Positions 16,481 through 25,015 of a stretch of 64,000 nt of DNA are shown in pieces (position 1 is the stretch's first letter; each line of letters opens with the position of its first letter). This DNA comes from Halococcus qingdaonensis (GTDB taxonomy: Archaea > Halobacteriota > Halobacteria > Halobacteriales > Halococcaceae). The notes under the pieces are model-generated. The model did not search any database. It saw nothing but the letters and a program-made list of their open reading frames with translations, and had not been told where the DNA came from. The translations under genes and the position numbers were made by a program. The stretch spans positions 372,001 through 436,000 of the forward strand of contig NZ_CP101943.1 in assembly GCF_024508235.1 (NCBI RefSeq), written 5' to 3'.

Positions 16481-17781
16481 CAGTACGGCCACTCGCCGGT
16501 GACTTTCATCCCGGCGGCCTCGCCCTCGGCCTCGAGCGCGGCCGCGATCTCGTCGGGATCGGCGCGGGAAACCGTGAACTCGTCGTCGGCGAGTGAGACA
16601 GCGAGCTCGGTGAGGAGGATCGCCTGTTCGCGGAACGTGCGCGAGTCGAGCTTGTCGAGCGTGTCGGCGTGAGTGTGTCCCCAGCCACGATCCGGTCCCG
16701 TGTCGCTCTTGACGTGATAGCTCGGCACGCCCCAGCGGACGAACGGCCAGTGATCGCTGTGCGGGCCCTGTTTCGGGACTGTCTTCATTGGATGATCGAA
16801 GCGATCGACGACCTCCTCCGCGACCGCACCGAGTTCGTCGAAGCCGTGCGTCAGCAGCGCCAGCGTGCGTCCAGCGACGACGCCGTCGTTGTTGAGGATC
16901 GCCTTCACCGAATCGAGATCGGTCTCCGCGGCCAGATGCTCGGAGCCACAGAGACCGACCTCCTCGGCCCCGAACGCGACGAATTCTACTGTGATGTCGA
17001 GCTCGTCCTCCCGATCGGCGAGCGCGCGGGCGAGTTCGACGACCATCGCCGTGCCCGCACCGTTGTCCATCGCGCCCTCGGCGATGTCGTGGGCGTCGAC
17101 GTGGCTCGTCACGAGCATTCGTTCGTCGCTCTGCGGTCCAAGTTCGGCGTGGACGTTCCGACTCGTCGCGTCGTGGATGTCGGCCTCGACGGCGACGCTC
17201 ACCTGCTCTCCGTCGTACCGCCGACCGAGGCGTGCGCCGACCTCCTTCGAGACGCCGACGGCCGGGATCTCGCCGATCGGGCCGTCGGCACCGGCGACGC
17301 TCCCCGTGGGCGGGAGCTGGCCGGGAACGTGATTGCGGAAGACGAACGCGCTCGCCCCGCCCGCGACCGCGCGGTGGTACTTCTCGCTGCGGTGGACGAA
17401 CCGGTCGTGGTGGTCGGGGACGTCGCTCGCGACCATCACGACCTCACCCTCGACGTCGCGAGCCGCGAAGTCCTCGGGGAGACCGTGACCGAGATCGACG
17501 AACTCGCCGGTCGCGTCGGCGCTCGGGCTTCGCGGGAGCGCGATGCAGGATGCGTCGGTATCATCTGTGCGGATCGCGCTCTCACCGCGCGTCCAGCCCT
17601 GGATGTCGAACTCCTCCAGGCGGGCGTTACGCGCGCCGGCGTCGGCGAGCGCGTTACGGGTGAGTGCTGCGGCGCGGCGCTCGCCCTCGCTGCCGGCCAT
17701 ACGGTTGCCGATATCGACGAGGGCCTCGAGGTGGTTCCAGCCAGTGTCGCTCGTGAACGTCTCGCCGATCCAGTCGTGCAT
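16480..17781 (-). CDS. M28-family aminopeptidase with PA domain
   Basis: 433 residues. A protease-associated insert (about 95-215) precedes the di-zinc core: His and Asp in TSHVDAHDIAEGAMDNGAGTA, the catalytic Glu pair in FVAFGAEEVGLCGSEHL, the Asp in NNDGVV, and a late His in WGHTHADTLDKLD. No signal peptide, so it should act in the cytoplasm, trimming peptides. The final stop codon overlaps the last base of the inverted-repeat element at 16381-16480; the C-terminus (KVTGEWPY) looks natural. Confidence 0.92.
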   Translation of the reverse strand: MHDWIGETFTSDTGWNHLEALVDIGNRMAGSEGERRAAALTRNALADAGARNARLEEFDIQGWTRGESAIRTDDTDASCIALPRSPSADATGEFVDLGHGLPEDFAARDVEGEVVMVASDVPDHHDRFVHRSEKYHRAVAGGASAFVFRNHVPGQLPPTGSVAGADGPIGEIPAVGVSKEVGARLGRRYDGEQVSVAVEADIHDATSRNVHAELGPQSDERMLVTSHVDAHDIAEGAMDNGAGTAMVVELARALADREDELDITVEFVAFGAEEVGLCGSEHLAAETDLDSVKAILNNDGVVAGRTLALLTHGFDELGAVAEEVVDRFDHPMKTVPKQGPHSDHWPFVRWGVPSYHVKSDTGPDRGWGHTHADTLDKLDSRTFREQAILLTELAVSLADDEFTVSRADPDEIAAALEAEGEAAGMKVTGEWPY

Positions 17782-17869
17782 GCGATAGCTGCCGGCGAGC
17801 GCGTGCTAAGCGTTTCGTCTTCGCGGGTGAGAGCGAGCCTTTTTAGCTCATCCCCGACCCGTTCGGTGT

Positions 17870-18934
17870 ATGCGCGACGTGCTCGCGGCGTGGCGGCCGG
17901 TCATCGACGAGGAGATCGAGCGGCTGCTGCCACGCGAGACCAGTGCCGACTACGCGACATCGTTCTTCGGCCCACCGACCTACGACTACGACGCGACGGC
18001 GATCCAGCACGCGCTCTCCGAACCCGTCTGGAACCTGCTCGATCGCGGTGGCAAGCGCTGGCGCGCGGTCGTCTGCTGTCTGCTCATCGATGGGTTCGGT
18101 GCCGATCCACACGAGTATCTGCCCTACGCCTGCATCCCGGAGATCCTCCACAATGGGACGATCATCGTCGACGACGTCGAGGACGGCGCGACGATGCGCC
18201 GCGGCGAGTCGGCGCTCCACCACGAGTTCGGCACCGACGTCGCACTCAACGCCGGCAACGCGATGTACTTCTTCCCGCTCAAGATCGTCTCGCGCGACCC
18301 TGCCGACCTCGCGGCCAAGACACGCCTCGCGATCTACGAGATGCTGATGCACGAGCTCAATCGGACGCATCTCGGGCAGGGAATGGACATCCACTGGCAC
18401 AACCAACAGGAAATCGAGATCTCCGAGCAACAGTATCTCGAGATGTGTGCGTGCAAGACCGGCTGTCTCGGGCGCATCGTCGCCCGGCTGGCCACGATCC
18501 TCACCGACCAGCCCGAAGAGGTCGAACACCACGCCGCACGTTACGCCGAACTGATGTCGATCGCCTTCCAGATCGGCGACGACATTCTGGACGTCGAGAC
18601 CGCCACCGAGGCCGGCGGCGCGTTCGGCAAAGGGATCGGCAACGACGTCCGCGAGGGTAAGAAGACGCTGATGGCGATCCACGCCGCCCGCGAGGCCGAC
18701 CCCGAGCGTGCCGCCAGACTCGAAGAACTGCTCTGGGCCGACGAGAACAGCACCGAGGAGATCGCCGAGGTCATCGCCATCTTCGAGGAGACCGACAGCG
18801 TCGCCTACGCCCGCGAGTGCGCCCTCGACATCGCCGCCGAAGCACGCGACCATCTGGCCGAACTCGATCTCGCCGACGAGCCCGCCGACAACCTCGCCGA
18901 TTTCACTCGATTCGTCGTCGAACGCGACGTTTGA
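17870..18934 (+). CDS. Short-chain isoprenyl diphosphate synthase (farnesyl/geranylgeranyl)
   Basis: 354 residues. The first aspartate-rich motif is present as DDVED with the following RRGE, and the second as GDDILDVE; GGKRWRAVV near 60 is the conserved start of the fold. Such enzymes build C15-C20 chains for archaeal ether lipids and quinones. The region five residues before the first motif (HNGTIIV) decides chain length but cannot be read reliably by eye, so FPP against GGPP is left open. A TATA-like TTTTTAGC lies at about 17838. Repeat copy B follows directly. Confidence 0.9.
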   Translation: MRDVLAAWRPVIDEEIERLLPRETSADYATSFFGPPTYDYDATAIQHALSEPVWNLLDRGGKRWRAVVCCLLIDGFGADPHEYLPYACIPEILHNGTIIVDDVEDGATMRRGESALHHEFGTDVALNAGNAMYFFPLKIVSRDPADLAAKTRLAIYEMLMHELNRTHLGQGMDIHWHNQQEIEISEQQYLEMCACKTGCLGRIVARLATILTDQPEEVEHHAARYAELMSIAFQIGDDILDVETATEAGGAFGKGIGNDVREGKKTLMAIHAAREADPERAARLEELLWADENSTEEIAEVIAIFEETDSVAYARECALDIAAEARDHLAELDLADEPADNLADFTRFVVERDV

Positions 18935-18939
18935 GACGG

Positions 18940-19390
18940 CTGCTGTGGCTGTGGCGGTGCTGTGCGGCCTGCTGACCTTGGTGTCTCGGCGAGTGGAACG
19001 AGCCGAGGCTCAGGAGAGTGTGCTCTCCTGGCGGATGAAGGGCGAACGAGCGACCGGAGTTCTCGTGAGCGAAGCGAACGAGAGCACGGAAGAGCGAAGC
19101 TCTTCCGGAGGGATGCGAGGGCTTCTGCGGTGCTGTGCGGGGCGGTGGCTGTGCGGTCTGCGGTTGTCATAGGTATCGAACCACGAACGAGCAACGCGAG
19201 TGAGCGGGCCGAGGAACCCCCGAAGGGGGTGACGCTGTCTGCGCGAACGAAGTGAGCGCAGGCTCGGGAGAGATTCGCTCTGCCGGTGGCTTTTGGTCCA
19301 GATTTTGCCACGAGCGAGCGAAGCGTGGTTCGAGACGCCTCCGGCGTCTCGTCATCACGAAAATCGCGCAGCGATTTTCGAACGACAGCA
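18940..19390 (+). repeat. Modular hairpin-rich intergenic repeat, copy B
   Basis: About 450 non-coding bases after the isoprenyl synthase. Modules: GGCGGTGCTGTGCGG (about 18953); a 37-base block at 18983-19019 identical to the reverse complement of 43127-43163 in copy C; an outer stem CAGGAGAG (19011-19018) / CTCTCCTG (19023-19030) closed by TGTG; GGATGAAGGGCGA; the stem TCTCGT / ACGAGA (19061-19066, 19078-19083) around the same 11-base loop as copy A; triplet-loop hairpins at 19087-19107 (loop GAA), 19216-19230 (GAA), 19331-19351 (TCC) and 19358-19380 (GCA); the 30-base block 19116-19145; and a TTTTGGTCCAGATTTT block at about 19290. Confidence 0.8.
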
Positions 19391-19399
19391 AAAGGTGGA

Positions 19400-19423
19400 T
19401 GCGTGGGACCGGATTTGAACCGG
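19400..19423 (-). repeat. Duplicate of the tRNA-Leu 3' end (att-like direct repeat)
   Basis: The 24 bases here equal 19524-19547, the acceptor and T-arm end of the tRNA-Leu gene, and one more base matches outside (19399 and 19523). No D- or anticodon arm follows, so this is not a second tRNA. A 3'-end copy downstream of a tRNA in the same orientation is what integrases leave behind. Only 124 bases separate the copies, so any element is gone or never large. Confidence 0.7.
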
Positions 19424-19488
19424 AGCCAGACAATCCGACTCGCTGCGCTCGCCGGCTGCGACTGGCAGGGTTTAAATCCCTCCGTTCG

Positions 19489-19524
19489 ATTCCTGCTGCT
19501 CGCGGGATTGCTCGCAGCAGGAAT
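19489..19524. other. Perfect 11-bp inverted repeat between the two tRNA-Leu end copies
   Basis: ATTCCTGCTGC (19489-19499) pairs with GCAGCAGGAAT (19514-19524) around a 14-base loop. The right arm ends on the discriminator base of the tRNA-Leu gene. The hairpin could stop or process the tRNA transcript, or be a recombination site remnant. Confidence 0.55.
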
Positions 19525-19608
19525 GCGTGGGACCGGATTTGAACCGGCGGACCTCTACAGGACAGCGCCCTCAACGCTGCGCCGTTGGCCTAGCTTGGCT
19601 ACCCACGC
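19524..19608 (-). tRNA. tRNA-Leu(GAG)
   Basis: An 85-base gene on the minus strand beginning GCGTGGG and ending CCCACGC plus discriminator A. The anticodon stem CAGCG/CGCTG encloses TTGAGGG, so the anticodon is GAG (19570-19572), reading CUC/CUU Leu codons. A long variable arm and T-arm GGTTCAAATCC complete a class II tRNA, as expected for Leu. No intron and no encoded CCA. The 3' end is duplicated at 19400-19423. Confidence 0.95.
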
Positions 19609-19731
19609 GCGAGTCGTTGCTATCGCCCGGCCCAATAAAAGCGCTTCCATCTCACTGCTCCCTGTCGGACGATTGCACGTCCCCGGAGCACACGCGCCTA
19701 GATATAAGCCGCTCGCAGCCGTGTTATTGTC

Positions 19732-20547
19732 ATGCCTGAACCGAGCGAGACGGCGACCGAGCGGTACCGACTGCGTCCGGAGACGGTCGTGACCGATCGC
19801 GGCGAGGGGCCGGCAATCGTCTTCGCACACGGGACGCTGATGGATCGGACGATGTACGATCCGCAGATCGACGCCCTCAGCGACGACTACCGGACGGTGG
19901 CCTACGATCTCCGTGCGCGCACCGACCAGTACGCGACCGAGTACGATCTCTACGATCTGGCCGACGACCTCGACGCCCTGACCGACGCGCTCGACATCGA
20001 CACGTTCGTCCTCTGTGGGATGTCAATGGGCGGGTTCATGGCGCTGCGCTTCGCCGAGCGCTATCCCGAGCAGTTGGCGGGCGTCGTCCTGATCGACGCC
20101 ATCGCCGAGCCCCACACCGACGAGGAGCGCGAGCAGTACCGACAGATGGCCGCACAGATCAGCGCGGACGGCGAATTCGCCGATCATCTGGTCGATGTCG
20201 CGAAAAACCAGCTGTTCGGCGCGACGACGCTGGCGGAGAACCCCGATCTCGTCGAGCACTGGACCGAGCGCTGGCGGACCTACCCGCCGGAAGGGTTCTA
20301 TCGGGAGATGCACTCGTGGCTCGATCGCCCGGATTTCACCGACGAACTGTCTGCCATCGACGTGCCCGTGCTCTCGGTCCACGGCGCGGAGGACGTCTCG
20401 CTCGAACCCGAACGCACCGAATCGATGCTCGACGCGCTTCCCGACGCCCGTCAGGAACTGATTCCCGAGGCTGGCCACAGTTCGAACATCGAGAACCCTC
20501 AAGCGGCGACCGCGGCCATCCGGTCGTTTCTCGAAGACGTTTACTGA
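19732..20547 (+). CDS. Alpha/beta-fold hydrolase
   Basis: 271 residues. The catalytic triad is visible: nucleophile Ser in GMSMGG (about 103), Asp in SVHGAEDVSLEP, and His in PEAGHSSNIENP; the oxyanion segment is FAHGTLMD. The overall pattern is that of 3-oxoadipate enol-lactonase-like or esterase-like single-domain hydrolases; the substrate cannot be told. It starts about 120 bases after the tRNA-Leu gene, with a promoter-like GATATAAGCC at about 19701. Convergent with purF, with no gap. Confidence 0.87.
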   Translation: MPEPSETATERYRLRPETVVTDRGEGPAIVFAHGTLMDRTMYDPQIDALSDDYRTVAYDLRARTDQYATEYDLYDLADDLDALTDALDIDTFVLCGMSMGGFMALRFAERYPEQLAGVVLIDAIAEPHTDEEREQYRQMAAQISADGEFADHLVDVAKNQLFGATTLAENPDLVEHWTERWRTYPPEGFYREMHSWLDRPDFTDELSAIDVPVLSVHGAEDVSLEPERTESMLDALPDARQELIPEAGHSSNIENPQAATAAIRSFLEDVY

Positions 20548-21969
20548 TCAGTCGCCGATGACCGGTCGGCTGACGGCGCGGTCGGTTGCCTCGCCGTCGA
20601 TATCGTAGGGGTATTCGCCGGTCACACAGCCCATGCAGAGGTCCTCGCGTGCCGTGTCGAGCGCGTCGGCGATCGATGCGGGCGAGAGGAAACCGAGGCT
20701 GTCGGCACCGATCGCCTCTCGGACCTCCTCGACGGTCTTCCCGGCGGCGATGAGCTCGTCGCGACTCGCCATGTCGATGCCCATGTAGCAGGGTGCGACG
20801 ATCGGTGGTGAGCCGATGCGGAGATGGACCTCCGCGGCACCGACGTCGTGGAGCAGTTCGACCAGTTGGGTCGAGGTCGTCCCGCGGACGATCGAGTCGT
20901 CGATGAGCGTGACGGTCTTGCCCTCGACGGTCGATTTGATCGGGTTGAGCTTGAGCCGGACGGCGCGCTCGCGCTCGTCCTGGCTCGGCATGATGAACGT
21001 GCGCCCGACGTACCGGTTTTTCATCAGCCCTTCGGCGAACTCGACGCCCCCGCCATCCTCGTTGGCGGCCTCGGCGTAGCCGGAGGCGAACGCTCGGCCC
21101 GAGTCGGGGACGGGCATCACGACGTCGGTGTCGATGCCGTTCTCGGCCCAGAGCCCGCGGCCAAGTTCGCGGCGCGCCTCGTAGACGAGTTTACCGTCGA
21201 CGGTCGAGTCGGGTCTGGCGAAGTAGACGTGTTCGAAGAAACACCGTGCGGTGTTGTCGGGGTCGGTGAGTCGGTGGCTCTCGTAGCCCGTGCCGTCGGG
21301 GTCGAGAACGATCAGTTCGCCCGGTTCCACGTCTCTGACGAGCTCGCCGTCGAGCGTGTCGATGGCGGCGCTTTCGCTGGCGAGTACGTAGCCGTCGTCG
21401 AGTTCGCCGAGACAGAGCGGGCGATTGCCCTCTGGATCCCTGAGTCCGAGCACGCGGTCGTCGTGCATCACCGCGAGCGAGTACGAGCCGTGGACCTTGG
21501 CCATCGTCTCCTCGACGGCGGTCACGAGATCCGCGTCGAGGAGGTTGCGCGCGAGGTCGTGGGCGATGACCTCGGTGTCGCCGTCGGAGGTGAAGGCGTG
21601 GCCCATCCCGGCGAGTTCGTCACGGATCGTGTCCGCGTTTACAAGGTTACCGTTGTGTGAGAGCCCGAGCGAGCCACTCTTGAACGAGACCGAGAACGGC
21701 TGTGCGCAGGCGGTATCGACGCTGCCGGCGGTCGGATAGCGGACGTGGCCGATCCCGTTCGAGCCGTTGAGCTCGGCGATGTCGTCGGGATCGAAGGCGT
21801 CGCCGACTAACCCCATCTCGACGTGGGAGTGCTGCTGAAAGCCGTCGTGAGTGACGATGCCCGCCGACTCCTGGCCGCGGTGCTGGAGGGCGTACAGCGC
21901 GTAGTAAAGGGGGCGGGCGGCGGCGCGGTCGGCAAGTGAGACGCCGACGACGCCGCACTTTTCGTCCAT
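20548..21969 (-). CDS. purF: Amidophosphoribosyltransferase
   Basis: 473 residues. The start [11 protein letters not shown] shows the Ntn-hydrolase glutaminase with Cys5 exposed after removal of MDEK; later LQHRGQESAGI, GHVRYPTAGS and the PRPP loop VTLIDDSIVRGTTS are diagnostic. It makes phosphoribosylamine, the first committed step of purine synthesis. The C-terminal Cys cluster needed for an Fe-S cluster in Bacillus-type enzymes is only partly visible (CYMG, LCMGCVTGEYP). The start overlaps the rpl37e stop as TAATG, so purF is expressed with a ribosomal protein. Confidence 0.97.
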   Translation of the reverse strand: MDEKCGVVGVSLADRAAARPLYYALYALQHRGQESAGIVTHDGFQQHSHVEMGLVGDAFDPDDIAELNGSNGIGHVRYPTAGSVDTACAQPFSVSFKSGSLGLSHNGNLVNADTIRDELAGMGHAFTSDGDTEVIAHDLARNLLDADLVTAVEETMAKVHGSYSLAVMHDDRVLGLRDPEGNRPLCLGELDDGYVLASESAAIDTLDGELVRDVEPGELIVLDPDGTGYESHRLTDPDNTARCFFEHVYFARPDSTVDGKLVYEARRELGRGLWAENGIDTDVVMPVPDSGRAFASGYAEAANEDGGGVEFAEGLMKNRYVGRTFIMPSQDERERAVRLKLNPIKSTVEGKTVTLIDDSIVRGTTSTQLVELLHDVGAAEVHLRIGSPPIVAPCYMGIDMASRDELIAAGKTVEEVREAIGADSLGFLSPASIADALDTAREDLCMGCVTGEYPYDIDGEATDRAVSRPVIGD

Positions 21970-22142
21970 TACTCGCCGGCTTTGTCCTGCCACTCGTAGT
22001 CGCGCCGTTTGGCGGACTTCCCGAAGCCACAGGACGAACAGACCTTCTTCGTCTTGTGGTAGGAGGCCTCGCCGCAGCGGCGACATTTCACGTGAACGGT
22101 CTTGTTCTTCTTCCCTTGGGACGACGTTCCGCCGGATGTCAT
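21969..22142 (-). CDS. rpl37e: Ribosomal protein eL37 (L37e)
   Basis: 57 residues: [20 protein letters not shown], then [20 protein letters not shown] and a basic tail. Two CxxC pairs (Cys20/23 and Cys35/38) form the zinc site. eL37 is a large-subunit protein near the exit tunnel. It sits between lsm and purF with one- and four-base overlaps, a normal archaeal lsm-rpl37e pair extended by purF. Confidence 0.96.
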   Translation of the reverse strand: MTSGGTSSQGKKNKTVHVKCRRCGEASYHKTKKVCSSCGFGKSAKRRDYEWQDKAGE

Positions 22143-22375
22143 GGTGTTATCGAGACGACGTTGTCGCCGCGGATAATCGTTGTGCTCTCGACCGTCTCGG
22201 TCGCCTCGTCCGCACCGGTCGACGGCTCGGAATCGCCGCCTGCGGGTTCGAGTACGACGTTCAGATGCTGGTCGTAGCCGCCGAGCTCGCCCGTGTAGGT
22301 CACGCCGTCCTTCAGTCGGACGGCGACGCCGTCGCCGAGGTTCGCTTCGAGTACGTCGAGGGGGCGTCCACTCAT
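22139..22375 (-). CDS. lsm: Sm-like archaeal protein (Lsm)
   Basis: 78 residues. Sm1 ([35 protein letters not shown]) and Sm2 ([12 protein letters not shown]) motifs are complete, separated by a Ser/Thr/Glu-rich loop. The heptameric ring binds U-rich small RNAs. In Haloferax the lsm gene likewise overlaps rpl37e. The start at 22375 is three codons inside the longest frame and gives the conserved [10 protein letters not shown]. Confidence 0.95.
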   Translation of the reverse strand: MSGRPLDVLEANLGDGVAVRLKDGVTYTGELGGYDQHLNVVLEPAGGDSEPSTGADEATETVESTTIIRGDNVVSITP

Positions 22376-22425
22376 ACGGCCCACTCGCCGGGTTGCGCTC
22401 TTAAACGTACCGACCGCGTACGGGC

Positions 22426-23484
22426 CTAGATATCGACGGCGAACGCGTCGTCGGCCTCGACGTCGGCCGCGAACGCGCCGAGTAGGTCGGCGAGCGCGTC
22501 GAGATCGTCGGTGTCGATGACCTCGACGGGCGTGTGCATGTAGCGGTTCGGCAGGCCGAGGTTGAGCGACGGGATCCCGCCACGCTCGGTGAAGATGGCG
22601 TCGGCGTCGGTGCCCGTCCGCGAACCCGTCGCCTGGAGCTGGGTCGCGATGTCGGCCGTGTCGGCGCTTTCGCGCAGCGCGTCGACCAGAGCGGGATGGT
22701 TCGCCCCGCCGCGGGCAATGACCGGTCCGTCACCGAGTTCGACGCCCGTACTGCGGTTGCCGGGCGTCCCGGGGTCGTCGGTCGCGTGGGTGACGTCGAC
22801 GACGATCGCCGCGTCGGGCGCGAGCTCGAAACCGATCATCTTCGCCCCCTGCAGGCCGACTTCCTCCTGGACGGTGCTCACGGCGCAGACCGTCGCGTCG
22901 ACGTCGGCCTCGCTCGCGCGGCGCAGCCCCTCGGCGGCGGCCCAGGTTCCGATGCGGTTGTCCATGCCGCGGGCGGCGAGCCGGCTGTCGTCGAGTTCGC
23001 TGATCGTGCTCTCGATCGTGATCGGATCGCCGACCGCGACCAGCTCCCGTGCGCGCTCCTCGTCCGTGACGCCGATGTCGACGTGTTGGTCCTCGATGTC
23101 GGCTGTCTCGTGGTCGTCGCGGAGGTGGATCGCCGTCTGGCCGATGACGCCCTCGATCGGGCCGTCGGCGGCGTGGATCGTGACGTGCTGGCCGCGCGAG
23201 ACGGTCTTGTCGGCACCGCCGATGGCACCGATCCTGATGAACCCCTCACCGTCGATGTCGCGCACGACGAAGCCGATCTCGTCGGCGTGGCCGGTCAGCG
23301 CGACGGTCGGTGCATCGCTCGCTCCTTCCAAGACGGCGATGGCGTTGCCGTACGAATCGGTTCGCACTTCATCCGCGAACTCGCTCACGTAGTCGACCCA
23401 GACGCGCTGGCCGCGGGTCTCGAAACCCGACGGGCTCGGCGTCGTGAGCAGTTCGTCCAGAAACGCACGTTGTCGTTCGTTCAC
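22426..23484 (-). CDS. M42-family metallopeptidase (tetrahedral aminopeptidase type)
   Basis: 352 residues from a GTG at 23484 that gives the family start VNERQRAFLDELLTTPSPSGFE. Di-zinc site residues: GHADEIGFVV (His, Asp), ARGMDNRIG, the catalytic Glu pair in STVQEEVGLQGAKM, VDVTHATD, and the final His of NRYMHTPVEV. M42 enzymes form dodecameric shells in the cytosol and degrade peptides released by the proteasome. The longer in-frame start (23535) adds residues unlike the family. Confidence 0.93.
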   Translation of the reverse strand: MNERQRAFLDELLTTPSPSGFETRGQRVWVDYVSEFADEVRTDSYGNAIAVLEGASDAPTVALTGHADEIGFVVRDIDGEGFIRIGAIGGADKTVSRGQHVTIHAADGPIEGVIGQTAIHLRDDHETADIEDQHVDIGVTDEERARELVAVGDPITIESTISELDDSRLAARGMDNRIGTWAAAEGLRRASEADVDATVCAVSTVQEEVGLQGAKMIGFELAPDAAIVVDVTHATDDPGTPGNRSTGVELGDGPVIARGGANHPALVDALRESADTADIATQLQATGSRTGTDADAIFTERGGIPSLNLGLPNRYMHTPVEVIDTDDLDALADLLGAFAADVEADDAFAVDI

Positions 23485-23579
23485 GGTCGTCGTACCGCTT
23501 CGAGGCTGATGAAGCTCCCGCCACGCTGCCGGCACTCGAAGCCCAAACGAATAAGGTGGCTCGTAGCGAACTCGTCGGC

Positions 23580-24023
23580 ATGGCAGACAACTTGACCCTG
23601 CTCGAACTCCACCTGCACGCCGAGGACAACGAGTTCACGAGCGATCTGGAGCTCACGTCGGACGTCGGCGATCTCGTCCGCGACCGACTCGGGTTCGCCG
23701 AAACCGACGACGAGCAGTCGTCGTTCGCCGAGACCGACTTCGGCACCGAATCGGATTCGTCCGAGGTGGGTTCGACGGAGGCGAGTTCGACCGAGGCCAG
23801 CGCCGACGGTGGCAACACGGTACAGGTCGGCGAGGGAGACGAGGACGAGCACGGTGCCGTCGTCGAGATCGACGAGACCGTCGCCGACGAGGACGACGAG
23901 TCGGGCGGTCGCAGCAAGACGCGGACGCTGCTCAAACTGCTCGTGCTCGCCGGTGTCGTCATGCTCGTCCGGCGCTATCTCGGCGGTGACGACGAGTTCG
24001 AGAACGAGTTCGAAGAGCTGTAA
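23580..24023 (+). CDS. Acidic protein with C-terminal membrane anchor, unknown function
   Basis: 147 residues. The N-terminal 45 residues (MADNLTLLELHLHAEDNEFTS) look like a small conserved domain; residues 45-105 are a low-complexity Ser/Glu/Asp stretch; one hydrophobic helix (about 117-135, LLKLLVLAGVVMLVRRYLG) precedes an acidic end. So a tail-anchored protein facing the cytoplasm seems likely. It is divergent from the M42 gene and 38 bases upstream of the F420-associated zincin gene. Function unknown. Confidence 0.7.
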   Translation: MADNLTLLELHLHAEDNEFTSDLELTSDVGDLVRDRLGFAETDDEQSSFAETDFGTESDSSEVGSTEASSTEASADGGNTVQVGEGDEDEHGAVVEIDETVADEDDESGGRSKTRTLLKLLVLAGVVMLVRRYLGGDDEFENEFEEL

Positions 24024-24061
24024 GGCAAAGCGCTTTGACCGGTCGGTACGTCGTTTCTCCC

Positions 24062-25015
24062 GTGACCCTCTCCGATAGCGTTCGTGCGATCACGACGGCC
24101 TCCGGCGACGGCCTCATCGACTGGAGAGCCGTCACCGAGGCGGCGACGGCCGCCGTCGATCCCGGTGAACTCTCGCTTTCGGCGGCGGAACGCGACGGCT
24201 ACGCGCGGGACGTCCGCGACGCACGCACACGCGTCAGCGAGGTCGCGGGAGTCGATTTCGACGTACCGGACACCATCGAGGTGCAGAACCGCCACCACTG
24301 GATCGACGCCAACACGGCCACCTTCGAGCGCGTACTGGGAACGCTCGAAACGACCGGCCCTGGATTGGCCGGGTTCGCACGTATGCTCAACACCGGTTCG
24401 ATGAGTGTCGCGCTCGCCTTCCTCGCCAACAACGTGCTCGGTCAGTACGATCCCCTCTTGCTCGCCGAATCGCCGGCCGAGTCGCACGCGCTGTATTTCG
24501 TCCAGCCGAACATCGCCCGCGTCGCCGACGAACTCGACGTCTCGGAGGAGCGGTTCCGCCGCTGGATCGCCTTCCACGAGGTGACACACGCCGCCGAGTT
24601 CGGCGCGGCCCCGTGGCTGCCCGATCACCTCGAAGCCAGAATGGAGCAGAGCGTCGACGCACTCGGCGACGGCCGGATCGACCGCCAGTCGATGCGCGAG
24701 CTCAACGCCGCGATGACCGCCGTCGAGGGCTACGCCGAACTGCTGATGGATCGCGCGTTCGACGACGAGTACGAGGACCTGCGCGAGAAAGTCGAGGCGC
24801 GCCGGCGCGGTCGCGGTCCGATCGCCGCCCTCGTCCGCCGTCTGCTTGGGCTCGGCATGAAGCGCCGCCAGTACGAGCGCGGAAAGGCCTTCTTCGAATA
24901 CGTCGTCGAGGCGCGCGATATCGAGACGGCCAGCCTCGTCTGGGAAGCTCCCGAAAACCTCCCGAGCGACGACGAACTCGATGCACCCGAGACGTGGCTC
25001 GCGCGCGTCGACTAA
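24062..25015 (+). CDS. Zinc-dependent metalloprotease family (DUF2342, F420-associated)
   Basis: 317 residues from GTG 24062 (an in-frame TTG at 24035 is less likely). The zinc motif is FHEVTHAAEF in the middle of the chain, with preceding YFVQPNIARVADELDVSEERFRRWIA, as in actinobacterial and haloarchaeal proteins labelled putative hydrolase/coenzyme F420 biosynthesis associated. The link to F420 comes from genome neighbourhood in other organisms and is not supported here: none of the cof genes is nearby. Its end overlaps the convergent small membrane gene by four bases. Confidence 0.85.
   Translation: MTLSDSVRAITTASGDGLIDWRAVTEAATAAVDPGELSLSAAERDGYARDVRDARTRVSEVAGVDFDVPDTIEVQNRHHWIDANTATFERVLGTLETTGPGLAGFARMLNTGSMSVALAFLANNVLGQYDPLLLAESPAESHALYFVQPNIARVADELDVSEERFRRWIAFHEVTHAAEFGAAPWLPDHLEARMEQSVDALGDGRIDRQSMRELNAAMTAVEGYAELLMDRAFDDEYEDLREKVEARRRGRGPIAALVRRLLGLGMKRRQYERGKAFFEYVVEARDIETASLVWEAPENLPSDDELDAPETWLARVD

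Noticed and set aside
16669-18660. 663-codon plus-strand ORF over the M28 peptidase and isoprenyl synthase
   Set aside because: Antisense to the peptidase, then an out-of-frame reading of the synthase; no domain.
18805-19311. ORFs inside repeat copy B
   Set aside because: They run through hairpins and conserved repeat blocks in several frames with no consistent protein between copies.
19400-19523. A second tRNA-Leu gene
   Set aside because: Only the last 24 bases of the tRNA are repeated; no anticodon or D-arm can be folded from the remainder.
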